Positions 1 to 6,785 are shown, counted from the stretch's first letter. The stretch: 7,476 nucleotides of DNA from JBBILG01 sp037445085 (GCA_037445085.1 JBBILG010000087.1:1-7476), one strand, 5' to 3'. A program made the numbers and translations. Notes: generated from the letters alone by a model not told the origin.

Positions 1-461
1 TCCTGGGTGTATCCGTTCTTCTGAGCATGCTGCGCGGTTTCCTGCGGGAAGTGCTGGCGCTGGCGGCCTGGGTGGCGGCCTTTCTCGTGGCCAGGACGCA
101 TACCCTGCAACTCGCCCCCCTGCTGCCGCAATCCATTCCCGGCGAGGAACTGCGCCTGCTGGTCGCCTTCCTGATCCTGTTTGTGCTGACCCTGCTGGCG
201 TGCAGCTTGCTGGCGGTGGCCATTTCCGGCCTGTTCAGGCAGGTCGGACTGGGGCTGCTGGATCGCGGCCTGGGCGCGTTGTTCGGCCTGGCGCGCGGCA
301 TGCTGGTGGTGTTCACGGCCGTGCTGCTGGCCGGATTCACCGGTCTGCCGCGCGAGCGCGAGTGGCGCGAGGCCATGCTCAGCGATCCCCTGGAGACGCT
401 GGTGCTGCGGGCGCTGCCTTGGCTGCCGCAGGAGATTGCCAGCCGCGTGAAATACGACTAA
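1..461 (+). CDS. cvpA: CvpA family inner-membrane protein, 3' part (5' end outside window)
   Basis: The frame is open from position 3 to the TAA at 459-461 and gives 152 visible residues. Family members are about 160 residues long, so only the first dozen or so are missing. The visible start, a hydrophobic run followed by RGFLREVLALAAWVAAF, matches the conserved CvpA pattern (G-F-x-R-E, then a W in the next helix). At least three strongly hydrophobic segments follow, with LLDRGLGALFGLARG as the conserved cytoplasmic loop, so this is a polytopic inner-membrane protein. In E. coli, CvpA is linked to colicin V production and to envelope stress tolerance; its molecular activity is not settled. 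It lies 30 bp upstream of purF on the same strand, the usual cvpA-purF arrangement, and is probably cotranscribed with it. The Met at 27 is internal to the family alignment and is not the start. Confidence 0.9.
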   Translation, partial: LGVSVLLSMLRGFLREVLALAAWVAAFLVARTHTLQLAPLLPQSIPGEELRLLVAFLILFVLTLLACSLLAVAISGLFRQVGLGLLDRGLGALFGLARGMLVVFTAVLLAGFTGLPREREWREAMLSDPLETLVLRALPWLPQEIASRVKYD

Positions 462-491
462 CTTTTCACATTCCAGACGGATCGGCTCAAT

Positions 492-2042
492 ATGTGCGGA
501 ATCATCGGCATCGTCGGCAAGAACCCGGTCAACCAGTCGCTCTATGACGGCCTGCTGGTGCTACAGCACCGCGGCCAGGATGCGGCGGGCATCGTGACCT
601 GCGACGGCGGCACCTTCTACATGCACAAGAACAACGGCCTGGTGAAGGACGTGTTCCAGACCCGCCACATGCGCAACCTGATCGGGAACGCCGGCATCGC
701 GCACGTGCGCTATCCCACGGCGGGCTCCTCTTCGGCTGCGGAAGCACAGCCTTTCTACGTCAACTCGCCGTTCGGCATCGTGCTCGGCCACAACGGCAAC
801 CTGACCAATTCCGCGCAGCTCAAGCGCGAGATGTTCCGCCAGGACCTGCGCCACATCAACACCAGTTCCGATTCCGAGGTGCTGCTCAACGTGCTGGCGC
901 ACGAGATCGAAAGCAGCGCGCGCAGCACCGTCCTGGACGTGGACATGATCTTCGACGCCGTGGCCGGCATGCACCGCCGCGTGCGCGGCGCCTATGCCGT
1001 GGTGGCGATGGTGGCCAACTACGGCATGCTGGCCTTCCGTGATCCGCACGGCATCCGCCCGCTGGTGATCGGCCGTGCCGACACCGGCAAGGGCGTGGAA
1101 TACGTCGTCGCCTCCGAGAGCGTGGCGCTCGACGTGCTCGGCTTCCAGTTGGTGCGCGACGTCGGGCCGGGCGAGGCCATTTTCATCGACCTGGACGGCA
1201 ACTTCCATGCGCGCCAGTGTACGGAAAACCCCAGGCTGAGCCCGTGCATCTTCGAATACGTGTATCTGGCGCGGCCGGATTCCGTCATCGACGGCGTGTC
1301 GGTATACCAGACCCGCCTGCACATGGGCGAGAGCCTGGCCGAGAAGATCCACCGCGAATGGAAGCACCTCGACATCGACGTAGTCATCCCCATTCCCGAC
1401 ACCAGCCGGCCCAGCGCGCTGCAGCTCGCCAACGCGCTCAACCTGACTTACCGAGAAGGTTTCATCAAGAACCGCTACATCGGCCGCACCTTCATCATGC
1501 CGGGCCAGCAGTTGCGCAAGAAATCGGTGCGGCAAAAGCTCAACCCCATCGGCATGGAATTCAAGGGCAAGAACGTGCTGCTGGTGGATGATTCCATCGT
1601 GCGCGGCACCACCTCGCAGCGCATCGTGCAGATGGCGCGCGAGGCCGGTGCCAACAAGGTGTACTTTGCTTCCGCCGCTCCGCCGGTGCGCTATCCCAAC
1701 GTCTACGGCATCGACATGCCGTCGCGCCACGAGTTGCTCGCCACCGGCCGCGGCGACGAGGAAATCTGCCGGGAGATCGGCGCCGACGCGCTGATCTACC
1801 AGGACCTCGACGCCCTGGTGCGCGACGTGCGTCTGAGCAACCCGGCGCTCACCGACTTCGACTGTTCCTGCTTCGACGGACGCTACGTGACCGGCGACAT
1901 CGACGCCGCTTATCTCGACGCCATCGAGGCGGCGCGCGGCGACAGCGGCAGATCGCCCAAGCCGGCCAACTCCAGCACCCAGCTCGATCTCAATCTGGTG
2001 GGCGCGGACAGCGAGGAGGATGCGCTCGCCCAGGATGGTTGA
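492..2042 (+). CDS. purF: Amidophosphoribosyltransferase (glutamine PRPP amidotransferase)
   Basis: PurF transfers ammonia from glutamine to PRPP to make 5-phosphoribosylamine, the first committed step of purine synthesis in the cytoplasm. The 516-residue product begins MCGIIGIVG, so Cys2 becomes the N-terminal nucleophile once Met is removed. There is no propeptide, as in E. coli PurF and unlike the Bacillus type. The Ntn glutaminase domain (about 2-230) shows R73 in HVRYPTAG, the GHNGNL motif (N101, G102) and TSSDSE. The phosphoribosyltransferase domain (about 250-470) carries the PRPP loop VLLVDDSIVRGTTS at 362-375, with D366 and D367. The last 40 or so residues are an acidic, poorly conserved tail. 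The ATG is fixed by the catalytic Cys, yet no good Shine-Dalgarno precedes it. Translation may depend on coupling to cvpA, whose stop is 30 nt upstream. The strong terminator at 2134-2170 ends the unit. Confidence 0.98.
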   Translation: MCGIIGIVGKNPVNQSLYDGLLVLQHRGQDAAGIVTCDGGTFYMHKNNGLVKDVFQTRHMRNLIGNAGIAHVRYPTAGSSSAAEAQPFYVNSPFGIVLGHNGNLTNSAQLKREMFRQDLRHINTSSDSEVLLNVLAHEIESSARSTVLDVDMIFDAVAGMHRRVRGAYAVVAMVANYGMLAFRDPHGIRPLVIGRADTGKGVEYVVASESVALDVLGFQLVRDVGPGEAIFIDLDGNFHARQCTENPRLSPCIFEYVYLARPDSVIDGVSVYQTRLHMGESLAEKIHREWKHLDIDVVIPIPDTSRPSALQLANALNLTYREGFIKNRYIGRTFIMPGQQLRKKSVRQKLNPIGMEFKGKNVLLVDDSIVRGTTSQRIVQMAREAGANKVYFASAAPPVRYPNVYGIDMPSRHELLATGRGDEEICREIGADALIYQDLDALVRDVRLSNPALTDFDCSCFDGRYVTGDIDAAYLDAIEAARGDSGRSPKPANSSTQLDLNLVGADSEEDALAQDG

Positions 2043-2083
2043 CCGCGCGCGGCCTGCCGGGTTAGCATTCGACAGGCGCCGAT

Positions 2084-2113
2084 TTGAGCTTCAGCTTGCG
2101 GGCGCGTTACAAA
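2084..2113 (+). promoter_or_regulatory. Possible sigma70-type promoter in the purF-metZ spacer
   Basis: TTGAGC at 2084-2089 and TACAAA at 2108-2113 are 18 nt apart; each matches four of six consensus bases. This would start RNA near 2120, only about 14 nt before the terminator hairpin at 2134. Any such transcript would be about 50 nt long unless it reads through into metZ. The match is modest and could be chance. No better promoter for metZ is visible downstream of the terminator. Confidence 0.25.
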
Positions 2114-2133
2114 TGCAGCTAAAGCGAGTGTGG

Positions 2134-2170
2134 AACCCGTTTTAGCGAAATGGCTGAAACGGGTTTTTTT
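2134..2170 (+). terminator. Rho-independent terminator after purF
   Basis: AACCCGTTT (2134-2142) pairs perfectly with AAACGGGTT (2157-2165). The stem can be extended by four more pairs (one a G.U) around a loop of about six bases. A run of seven T (2164-2170) follows at once. There is no matching A-tract on the other side, so it acts on plus-strand transcripts. It lies 91 bp after the purF stop and separates purF from metZ; with the possible promoter just upstream it could also act as an attenuator for metZ. Confidence 0.88.
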
Positions 2171-2188
2171 AGAACTTATTTCAGCAAA

Positions 2189-2298
2189 CAGGCGAGCGCA
2201 GCCAAGTGGGCGCGCAGGCCCGCAGCGACGAGACGGTACACGCAAGTGCGGCGAGAAGCGGGTGCCACGCAAGTCCGGGTGGGCAAGCGCAGCGCCTG
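2189..2298 (+). other. T-poor, structure-rich leader upstream of metZ (unrecognised)
   Basis: This 110-nt stretch has only seven T and is full of short complementary blocks. An outer stem can form between CAGGCG (2189-2194) plus GCGC (2196-2199) and GCGC (2287-2290) plus CGCCTG (2293-2298), ten pairs with a small asymmetric internal loop. Inside it, G-T-GGGC (2206-2211) pairs with GCCC-G-C (2218-2223), and CAC-GCAA-GTG (2239-2248) makes a short GNRA-loop hairpin. The outer stem ends exactly where the GAGGAA purine tract before metZ begins. I could not match it to the SAM-I, SAM-II, SAH or cobalamin riboswitch signatures I know. It may be a regulatory leader, an intergenic repeat, or just GC-rich spacer. 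Confidence 0.35.
2239..2278 (+). repeat. Imperfect 13-bp direct repeat in metZ leader
   Basis: CACGCAAGTGCGG at 2239-2251 recurs as CACGCAAGTCCGG at 2266-2278, with one mismatch and a 27-bp period. Each copy is preceded by a GGT. A third, shorter CCAAGTG lies at 2202-2208. The copies could be a duplicated structural module of a leader RNA or a protein-binding direct repeat; nothing here decides. Confidence 0.4.
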
Positions 2299-2313
2299 AG
2301 GAAGCGGGTTCTT

Positions 2314-3504
2314 ATGGGGCAGACTTTCATGAGCGATCACTCCTTGCACAGCGAGACCCTGGCCGTGCGTGCCGGCAGCCTGCATACCGAGTTCGGCGAG
2401 AACTCGGAGGCCATATTCCTCACCTCCAGCTTCGTCTTCGCCAGCGCCGCCCAGGCCGCGGCGCGCTTCGGCGGGCAGGAGCCGGGCAACATCTACTCGC
2501 GCTTCACCAACCCCACCGTCAGCATGTTCCAGGACAGGCTGGCGGCCCTGGAAGGGGCGGAATCCTGTGTCGCGACCTCCAGCGGCATGTCTGCCATCCT
2601 CGCCTGCGTGATGGGCATCTGCTCGGCGGGCGACCACGTCGTCGCCTCGCGCAGCATCTTCGGCACCACGGTGCAGTTGTTCGGCAACATCCTCAAGCGC
2701 TGGGGGCTGGAGACGACCTTCGTCTCGCTCACCGATGGGGCGGAGTGGGCGGCCGCGGTGCGCCCCAATACCAGACTGTTTTTCGTGGAGACGCCGTCCA
2801 ACCCGCTCACCGAGATCTGCGACATCACCGCGCTGGCGCAACTGGCGCACGGGTCGGGCGCGCTACTGGCGGTGGACAACTGCTTCTGCTCGCCGGCGCT
2901 ACAGACGCCCATCCGTCACGGCGCCGACATCGTCATTCATTCCGCCACCAAGTACATCGACGGCCAGGGCCGCTGTCTTGGCGGTGCGGTGCTGGGCAGG
3001 AAGGACGTGCTGGAACCGGTGTACGGCTATCTGCGGACCGGCGGCGTGACCATGAGCGCCTTCAATGCCTGGGTGTTCCTCAAGGGGATGGAGACCCTGC
3101 ACCTGCGCATGGAGGCGCACTCGCGCAATGCGCTGGAGCTGGCCTTGTGGCTGGAGCGGCAGCCGCAGGTGGCGCGCGTGTATTATCCCGGCCTGCCGTC
3201 GCATCCGCAGCACGGACTCGCCAAGCGCCAGCAGAAGAGCGGCGGCGGCATCGTGTCGTTCGACCTCAAGGGCAGCCAGGAGGCGGCCTGGCGGCTGATC
3301 GACAGCACCCGGCTCCTGTCCATCACCGCCAACCTGGGCGATGCCAAGAGCACCATCACCCACCCGGCCACCACCACGCACAGCCGCGTCAGCCCGGAAG
3401 CGCGCGCGGCAGCCGGCATCGGCGACGGCCTGGTGCGCATCGCGGTGGGGCTGGAGCATGTCGAGGACATCAAGACCGACCTGGAAGCCGGCCTGAAGGC
3501 ATGA
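2314..3504 (+). CDS. metZ: O-succinylhomoserine sulfhydrylase
   Basis: MetZ is a PLP enzyme of the Cys/Met-metabolism family that joins O-succinylhomoserine and sulfide to give homocysteine, bypassing cystathionine. The 396-residue product has the family features in order: ETLAVRAG near the N terminus, YSRFTNPT, SGMSAIL, the PSNPL segment, DNCFCSPALQ, the PLP lysine K213 in HSATKYIDGQG, and the C-terminal substrate-site region SITANLGDAKSTITHPATTTHSR. HSATKYIDGQGR and the NCFC segment resemble known MetZ proteins more than MetB or MetY. The start is uncertain. ATG 2314 has a GAGGAA purine tract about 10 nt upstream; ATG 2329 gives 391 residues (MSDHSLHS...) and fits homolog N termini equally well. 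The open frame back to GTG 2206 is rejected as unlike the family. metZ is separated from purF by a terminator, so it has its own promoter or depends on read-through. Confidence 0.94.
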   Translation: MGQTFMSDHSLHSETLAVRAGSLHTEFGENSEAIFLTSSFVFASAAQAAARFGGQEPGNIYSRFTNPTVSMFQDRLAALEGAESCVATSSGMSAILACVMGICSAGDHVVASRSIFGTTVQLFGNILKRWGLETTFVSLTDGAEWAAAVRPNTRLFFVETPSNPLTEICDITALAQLAHGSGALLAVDNCFCSPALQTPIRHGADIVIHSATKYIDGQGRCLGGAVLGRKDVLEPVYGYLRTGGVTMSAFNAWVFLKGMETLHLRMEAHSRNALELALWLERQPQVARVYYPGLPSHPQHGLAKRQQKSGGGIVSFDLKGSQEAAWRLIDSTRLLSITANLGDAKSTITHPATTTHSRVSPEARAAAGIGDGLVRIAVGLEHVEDIKTDLEAGLKA

Positions 3505-3518
3505 GCCGTTTTCGCCGC

Positions 3519-3556
3519 GCAATGACGAAGGGGCCGCAAGGCCCTTTCGTCATTGC
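3519..3556. terminator. Long hairpin between convergent metZ and peroxiredoxin genes
   Basis: Positions 3519-3535 pair with 3540-3556 in a 17-bp stem with a single G.T wobble, closed by a GCAA tetraloop. It begins 14 bp after the metZ stop and ends 17 bp before the end of the minus-strand gene, so it can form in both transcripts. Neither side has a T-tract, so it is not a textbook intrinsic terminator. It may block or stabilise 3' ends with the help of Rho or exonucleases. Confidence 0.55.
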
Positions 3557-3573
3557 CGCCTGTTGCGAGAGGC

Positions 3574-4176
3574 TCACAGTTCGCCGGCGTGCGTGGCCAG
3601 GTACCTGGCCACGCCCTCAGGGCTGGGCTGCATGTCGGCCTTGCCCTTGTCCCAGCCCGCCGGGCAGACTTCACCGTATTCCTCGGTGTACTGCAGCGCG
3701 TCGACCATGCGGACCATTTCGTCGATGTTGCGGCCCAGCGGCAGGTCGTTGACCACCTGGTGGCGCACGATGCCGGTGCGGTCGATGAGGAAGGAGCCGC
3801 GGTAGGCGACGCCGCCCGCGGATTCGACGTCATACGCCTTGCAGTATTCGTGCTTCATGTCGGCGATGAGCGGGTAGCCCACCTGGCCGATGCCGCCCTT
3901 GTCCACCGGCGTCTTTTTCCATGCCAGATGGGTGAAGTGCGAGTCGATGGAGATGCCGACCACTTCCACGCCGCGCTTGCCGAATTCCGCCAGGCGGTGG
4001 TCGAAGGCGATCAGCTCGGAGGGGCAGACGAAGGTGAAGTCGAGGGGATAGAAGAACACCACCGCGTACTTGCCCTTGATGTGATCGGCGAGCGTGAAGT
4101 GCTCGTCGATGCGATTGTCGCCCATGACGGCGGCGGTGGTGAACGAGGGTGCGGGTTTGCCTACGAGTACGGCCAT
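3574..4176 (-). CDS. 2-Cys peroxiredoxin (AhpC/Prx1 type)
   Basis: This thiol peroxidase reduces hydrogen peroxide, organic peroxides or peroxynitrite in the cytoplasm, using an external reductant. The 200-residue product has the active-site motif P44-x3-T48-x2-C51 (DFTFVCPSE), so C51 is the peroxidatic cysteine. R126 (AYRGSFLID) is the likely catalytic arginine, and C171 in GEVCPAGW is the resolving cysteine. It also has an extra C112, a GGIG motif at 94-97 and a C-terminal arm ending RYLATHAGEL, close to the GGLG/YF pair of hyperoxidation-sensitive Prx1 enzymes. The start is set by a strong AAGGAGAA (4181-4188 on the minus strand) and by the family N terminus MAVLVGKPAPSF. The frame stays open for another 1.4 kb opposite dnaB, an artefact. 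It is convergent with metZ and divergent from dnaB. No ahpF or thioredoxin reductase gene is next to it, so the reductant is unknown. Confidence 0.96.
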   Translation of the reverse strand: MAVLVGKPAPSFTTAAVMGDNRIDEHFTLADHIKGKYAVVFFYPLDFTFVCPSELIAFDHRLAEFGKRGVEVVGISIDSHFTHLAWKKTPVDKGGIGQVGYPLIADMKHEYCKAYDVESAGGVAYRGSFLIDRTGIVRHQVVNDLPLGRNIDEMVRMVDALQYTEEYGEVCPAGWDKGKADMQPSPEGVARYLATHAGEL

Positions 4177-4208
4177 GATCTTCTCCTTGAATCTCGTTGC
4201 ATCAGGGA

Positions 4209-4237
4209 AATATAAAGCGTAAAACAATGCCGTGCAA
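4209..4237 (-). promoter_or_regulatory. Sigma70-type promoter of the peroxiredoxin gene
   Basis: On the minus strand TTGCAC (4237-4232) and TATATT (4214-4209) are separated by exactly 17 nt, with AT-rich sequence in the spacer. Transcription would start near 4202 and leave a leader of about 25 nt carrying the strong AAGGAGAA. A GGAAAT/ATTTCC inverted repeat (4206-4211 and 4238-4243) straddles the two boxes; its arms are short and it may be chance. I see no recognisable OxyR site. Confidence 0.62.
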
Positions 4238-4327
4238 ATTTCCATGCCCATGCGCCTGACCCGCCGCCCGCGGGTTTTCATCGGCGCAGTGGCACCTCGC
4301 CATCTGCTCGCACCCCGCCGGGCAATC

Positions 4328-4336
4328 TGGGATAAT
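4328..4336 (+). promoter_or_regulatory. Possible extended -10 promoter of dnaB, giving a leaderless mRNA
   Basis: TGG at 4328-4330 directly precedes GATAAT at 4331-4336, the TGn plus -10 layout of an extended -10 promoter. There is no convincing -35 box 16-18 nt upstream. The expected start, six to seven bases after the hexamer, is 4342-4343, on the dnaB ATG itself. See the dnaB entry for the lack of a Shine-Dalgarno. Confidence 0.42.
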
Positions 4337-4341
4337 TTGGC

Positions 4342-5721
4342 ATGGCCGATGACACCTTCGACACCCTCAAGCTGCCCCCGCATTCCGTGGAGGCCGAGCA
4401 GTCCGTGCTGGGCGGACTCCTGCTGGAAAACGAGGCGTTCGACCGCATCGCCGACATCATCGGCGCCGACGATTTCTATCGCCACGACCATCGCATCATT
4501 TTCGAGCACGTCAGCCGCCTGATCGAGCACGGCCGCCCGGCCGACATCGTCACCGTGGCCGAGGCGCTGGATTCCGGCGCCCAGCTCGCCGGCGTGGGCG
4601 GAATCGCCTACCTGGGGGCGCTGGCGCAGAACGTGCCGTCCGCCGCCAACATCCGCCGCTATGCCGAAATCGTGCGCGAGCGCGCGGTCATGCGCAAGCT
4701 GGTGGAAGTCGGCACCGGCATCGCCGAGAGCGCCTTCACGCCACAGGGCAAGGATGCTGCGCAACTGCTGGACGAGGCGGAGGCAAAAATCTTCGAGATC
4801 GCCGAAGGCGGGCGGCGGGGCACGCAAGGTTTCGTCGACATCAGGACGCTGCTGCCGCAGGTGGCCGACCGCATCGACCAGTTGTTCCAGCGCGAAGGCG
4901 GCAGCGACGTCACCGGCATTCCCACCGGCTTCACCGACCTCGATTCCATGACGTCCGGCCTGCAGCCGGGCGATCTCGTCATCGTCGCCGGGCGGCCTTC
5001 CATGGGCAAGACTGCCTTCTCGCTCAACATCGCCGAGAACGTAGCGCTGGACAGCGGCCTGCCGGTGGCGGTGTTCTCCATGGAAATGGGCGCCACCCAG
5101 CTCGCCATGCGCATGATAGGTTCGGTCGGCCGTCTGGACCAGCACAAGATGCGCACCGGCCGCCTGGAAGACGAGGACTGGGTACGCCTTACCCACGCGC
5201 TCGGCCGGCTCAACGATGCGCCGCTGTTCATCGACGAATCCGCCGGCCTCAACGCACTGGAAGTGCGCGCGCGGGCGCGCCGGCTGCACCGGCAGTGCGG
5301 CAGGCTCGGCCTCATCGTCGTCGACTACCTGCAGCTGATGGCGGCAACGCGCCAGGGCGAGAACCGCGCCACGGAAATCTCGGAAATCTCGCGCGCCCTC
5401 AAGGCGTTGGCCAAGGAGCTGGACGTGCCGGTGGTGGCGCTGTCGCAGCTCAACCGCAGCCTGGAGCAACGCCCCAACAAGCGCCCGGTGATGTCGGACC
5501 TGCGCGAATCGGGCGCCATCGAGCAGGATGCCGACCTCATCCTGTTCATTTACCGCGATCAGGTCTACAACCCCGACAGCCCGGACAAGGGCACCGCGGA
5601 AATCATCATCGGCAAGCAGCGCAACGGCCCCATCGGCACTGTGCGCCTCACCTTCCTCGGTGAGCACACGCGCTTCGAAAACTTTGCCAGCGGCAACGTC
5701 TACGGCGATTCTGGCTACTGA
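4342..5721 (+). CDS. dnaB: Replicative DNA helicase DnaB
   Basis: DnaB is the hexameric 5'-3' helicase that unwinds DNA at the replication fork and works with primase. The 459-residue product has the N-terminal domain (about 8-110; LKLPPHSVEAEQSVLGG, PSAANIRRYAEIVRERAV), a linker, and the C-terminal RecA-like ATPase (about 185-455). Walker A is GRPSMGKT with K223. The catalytic glutamate is E248 in FSMEM, Walker B is D328 in LIVVDYLQLM, and the arginine finger R427 lies in IIIGKQRNGPIG. No intein interrupts it. The ATG at 4342 is firm: an in-frame TAA sits nine bases upstream (4333-4335) and the conserved domain begins within ten residues. No purine-rich Shine-Dalgarno precedes it. The gene overlaps alr by one base. 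In many betaproteobacteria ribosomal gene rplI precedes dnaB; here a divergent peroxiredoxin gene does. Confidence 0.98.
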   Translation: MADDTFDTLKLPPHSVEAEQSVLGGLLLENEAFDRIADIIGADDFYRHDHRIIFEHVSRLIEHGRPADIVTVAEALDSGAQLAGVGGIAYLGALAQNVPSAANIRRYAEIVRERAVMRKLVEVGTGIAESAFTPQGKDAAQLLDEAEAKIFEIAEGGRRGTQGFVDIRTLLPQVADRIDQLFQREGGSDVTGIPTGFTDLDSMTSGLQPGDLVIVAGRPSMGKTAFSLNIAENVALDSGLPVAVFSMEMGATQLAMRMIGSVGRLDQHKMRTGRLEDEDWVRLTHALGRLNDAPLFIDESAGLNALEVRARARRLHRQCGRLGLIVVDYLQLMAATRQGENRATEISEISRALKALAKELDVPVVALSQLNRSLEQRPNKRPVMSDLRESGAIEQDADLILFIYRDQVYNPDSPDKGTAEIIIGKQRNGPIGTVRLTFLGEHTRFENFASGNVYGDSGY

Positions 5722-6785
5722 TGCGCCCCCTCCGCGCCACCGTGCACGGCGCCGCGCTGCGGCACAATCTGGGCGTGGCCAGGCACCATGCCAAGACCGC
5801 CGGCATCATGGCCGTCATCAAGGCCAACGCTTACGGTCACGGCCTGCTGCATGCGGCATCGGCCCTCGCGGACGCCGACGGCTTCGCCGTGCTCACCCTG
5901 GATGAGGCTGCCGCGCTGCGCGAGGCGGGCCATCGCCAGCCCCTGCTGCTGCTGGAAGGACTGTTCTCCGCCGACGAGCTGCCATGGGCGGCGCGACTGG
6001 GTGTCGCCGCCGTGGTGCATGGCGAGGAACAGGCACGCATGCTGGAAGCGGCGCGCGGCGCGCACGCCATCGACGTTTTCCTCAAGATCAATACCGGCAT
6101 GAACCGGCTGGGCGTTCCGGCGGGGCGTTTTCTCGCATTCTGCGAGCGCCTGCGCGCCTGCCGTTCGGTGTGCGGCCTCACCCTGATGACGCATTTTGCC
6201 ACCGCCGACGAATCGGCGGGCGTGGCGGCGCAGTTCGAGCTGTTCGATGCACTCACACGCGGGCTGCGCCTGCCGCGCTCGATGGCCAATTCCGCGGCCC
6301 TCCTGCGCTACCCGCATACCCATGCCGAATGGGTGCGGCCCGGCATCATGCTGTACGGGGCGACGCCATTCGCCGACCAGCCGGCGGCAGAACTCGGCCT
6401 CAAGCCGGCGATGACCCTGGAGAGCCGGATCATCGCCGTGCAGGAGCTCGCGCCAGGGCAGGGCGTGGGCTACGGCTACCGGTATGTCGCCGAGCGGCCG
6501 ACGCGTGTCGGCATCGTCGCCTGCGGCTATGCCGACGGCTATCCGCGCCATGCGCCCACCGGCACGCCGATCGCCGTGGCCGGCCGGCTGACGCGTACCC
6601 TGGGGCGAGTTTCCATGGACATGTTGTATGCCGACATCACCGACATCCCCGCGGCCGGTGTCGGCAGTCCGGTCGAACTGTGGGGGGCATCCGTGCCGGT
6701 GGACGCCGTGGCACAAGCCGCGGGTACGGTGGGCTACGAACTCTTGTGTGCGCTGGCCCCGCGGGTGCCGCTGACCGCAGCCTGA
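5721..6785 (+). CDS. alr: Alanine racemase, PLP-dependent
   Basis: Alr interconverts L- and D-alanine and supplies D-alanine for peptidoglycan. The 354-residue product has normal family length. The N-terminal TIM barrel carries the PLP lysine K34 in AVIKANAYGHG. K122 and R129 in FLKINTGMNRLG correspond by motif to the carbamylated lysine and the active-site arginine of the Geobacillus enzyme, and R206 in VRPGIMLYG contacts the PLP ring nitrogen in the family. The C-terminal beta domain supplies the second catalytic base Y251 (VGYGYRY), followed by CGYADGYPR and GRVSMDM. The ATG shares its A with the dnaB stop (TGATG) and there is no strong Shine-Dalgarno, so translation is probably coupled to dnaB. 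Its stop is 10 bp from the convergent hsp20 stop, with no terminator hairpin between them. Whether it is the sole, biosynthetic racemase cannot be told from the window. Confidence 0.97.
   Translation: MRPLRATVHGAALRHNLGVARHHAKTAGIMAVIKANAYGHGLLHAASALADADGFAVLTLDEAAALREAGHRQPLLLLEGLFSADELPWAARLGVAAVVHGEEQARMLEAARGAHAIDVFLKINTGMNRLGVPAGRFLAFCERLRACRSVCGLTLMTHFATADESAGVAAQFELFDALTRGLRLPRSMANSAALLRYPHTHAEWVRPGIMLYGATPFADQPAAELGLKPAMTLESRIIAVQELAPGQGVGYGYRYVAERPTRVGIVACGYADGYPRHAPTGTPIAVAGRLTRTLGRVSMDMLYADITDIPAAGVGSPVELWGASVPVDAVAQAAGTVGYELLCALAPRVPLTAA

Noticed and set aside
561..1730. 389-codon open frame antisense to purF
   Set aside because: It mirrors purF codon structure, is His/Val/Ala-biased with no motif, and purF on the other strand is certain.
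2206..2313. N-terminal extension of MetZ from GTG 2206
   Set aside because: The 36 extra residues are unlike any MetZ N terminus, and the DNA here looks like structured leader.
2171..2313. SAM, SAH or cobalamin riboswitch before metZ
   Set aside because: I looked for the conserved cores I remember and none matched; an Infernal scan would be decisive.
2130..3752. 540-codon plus-strand frame overlapping metZ in another frame
   Set aside because: Arg/Gly/Ala-rich translation without motifs, starting inside the terminator; it is a shadow of metZ.
4259..4278. ACCCGC/GCGGGT 6-bp hairpin followed by TTTT in the peroxiredoxin-dnaB spacer
   Set aside because: Only six pairs and four T, and no plus-strand gene upstream that would need it; likely chance in GC-rich DNA, though it could stop antisense transcripts from the peroxiredoxin gene.
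4177..5667. Peroxiredoxin frame stays open antisense through most of dnaB, about 490 extra codons
   Set aside because: The family N terminus MAVLVGKPAPSF and a strong Shine-Dalgarno fix the start at 4176. The extension is a GC-rich shadow frame, rich in H, D, A, V and G, with no recognisable domain.
4342..5721. Intein in DnaB
   Set aside because: DnaB is a common intein host, but Walker A and the other ATPase motifs are continuous and the length (459) is normal.
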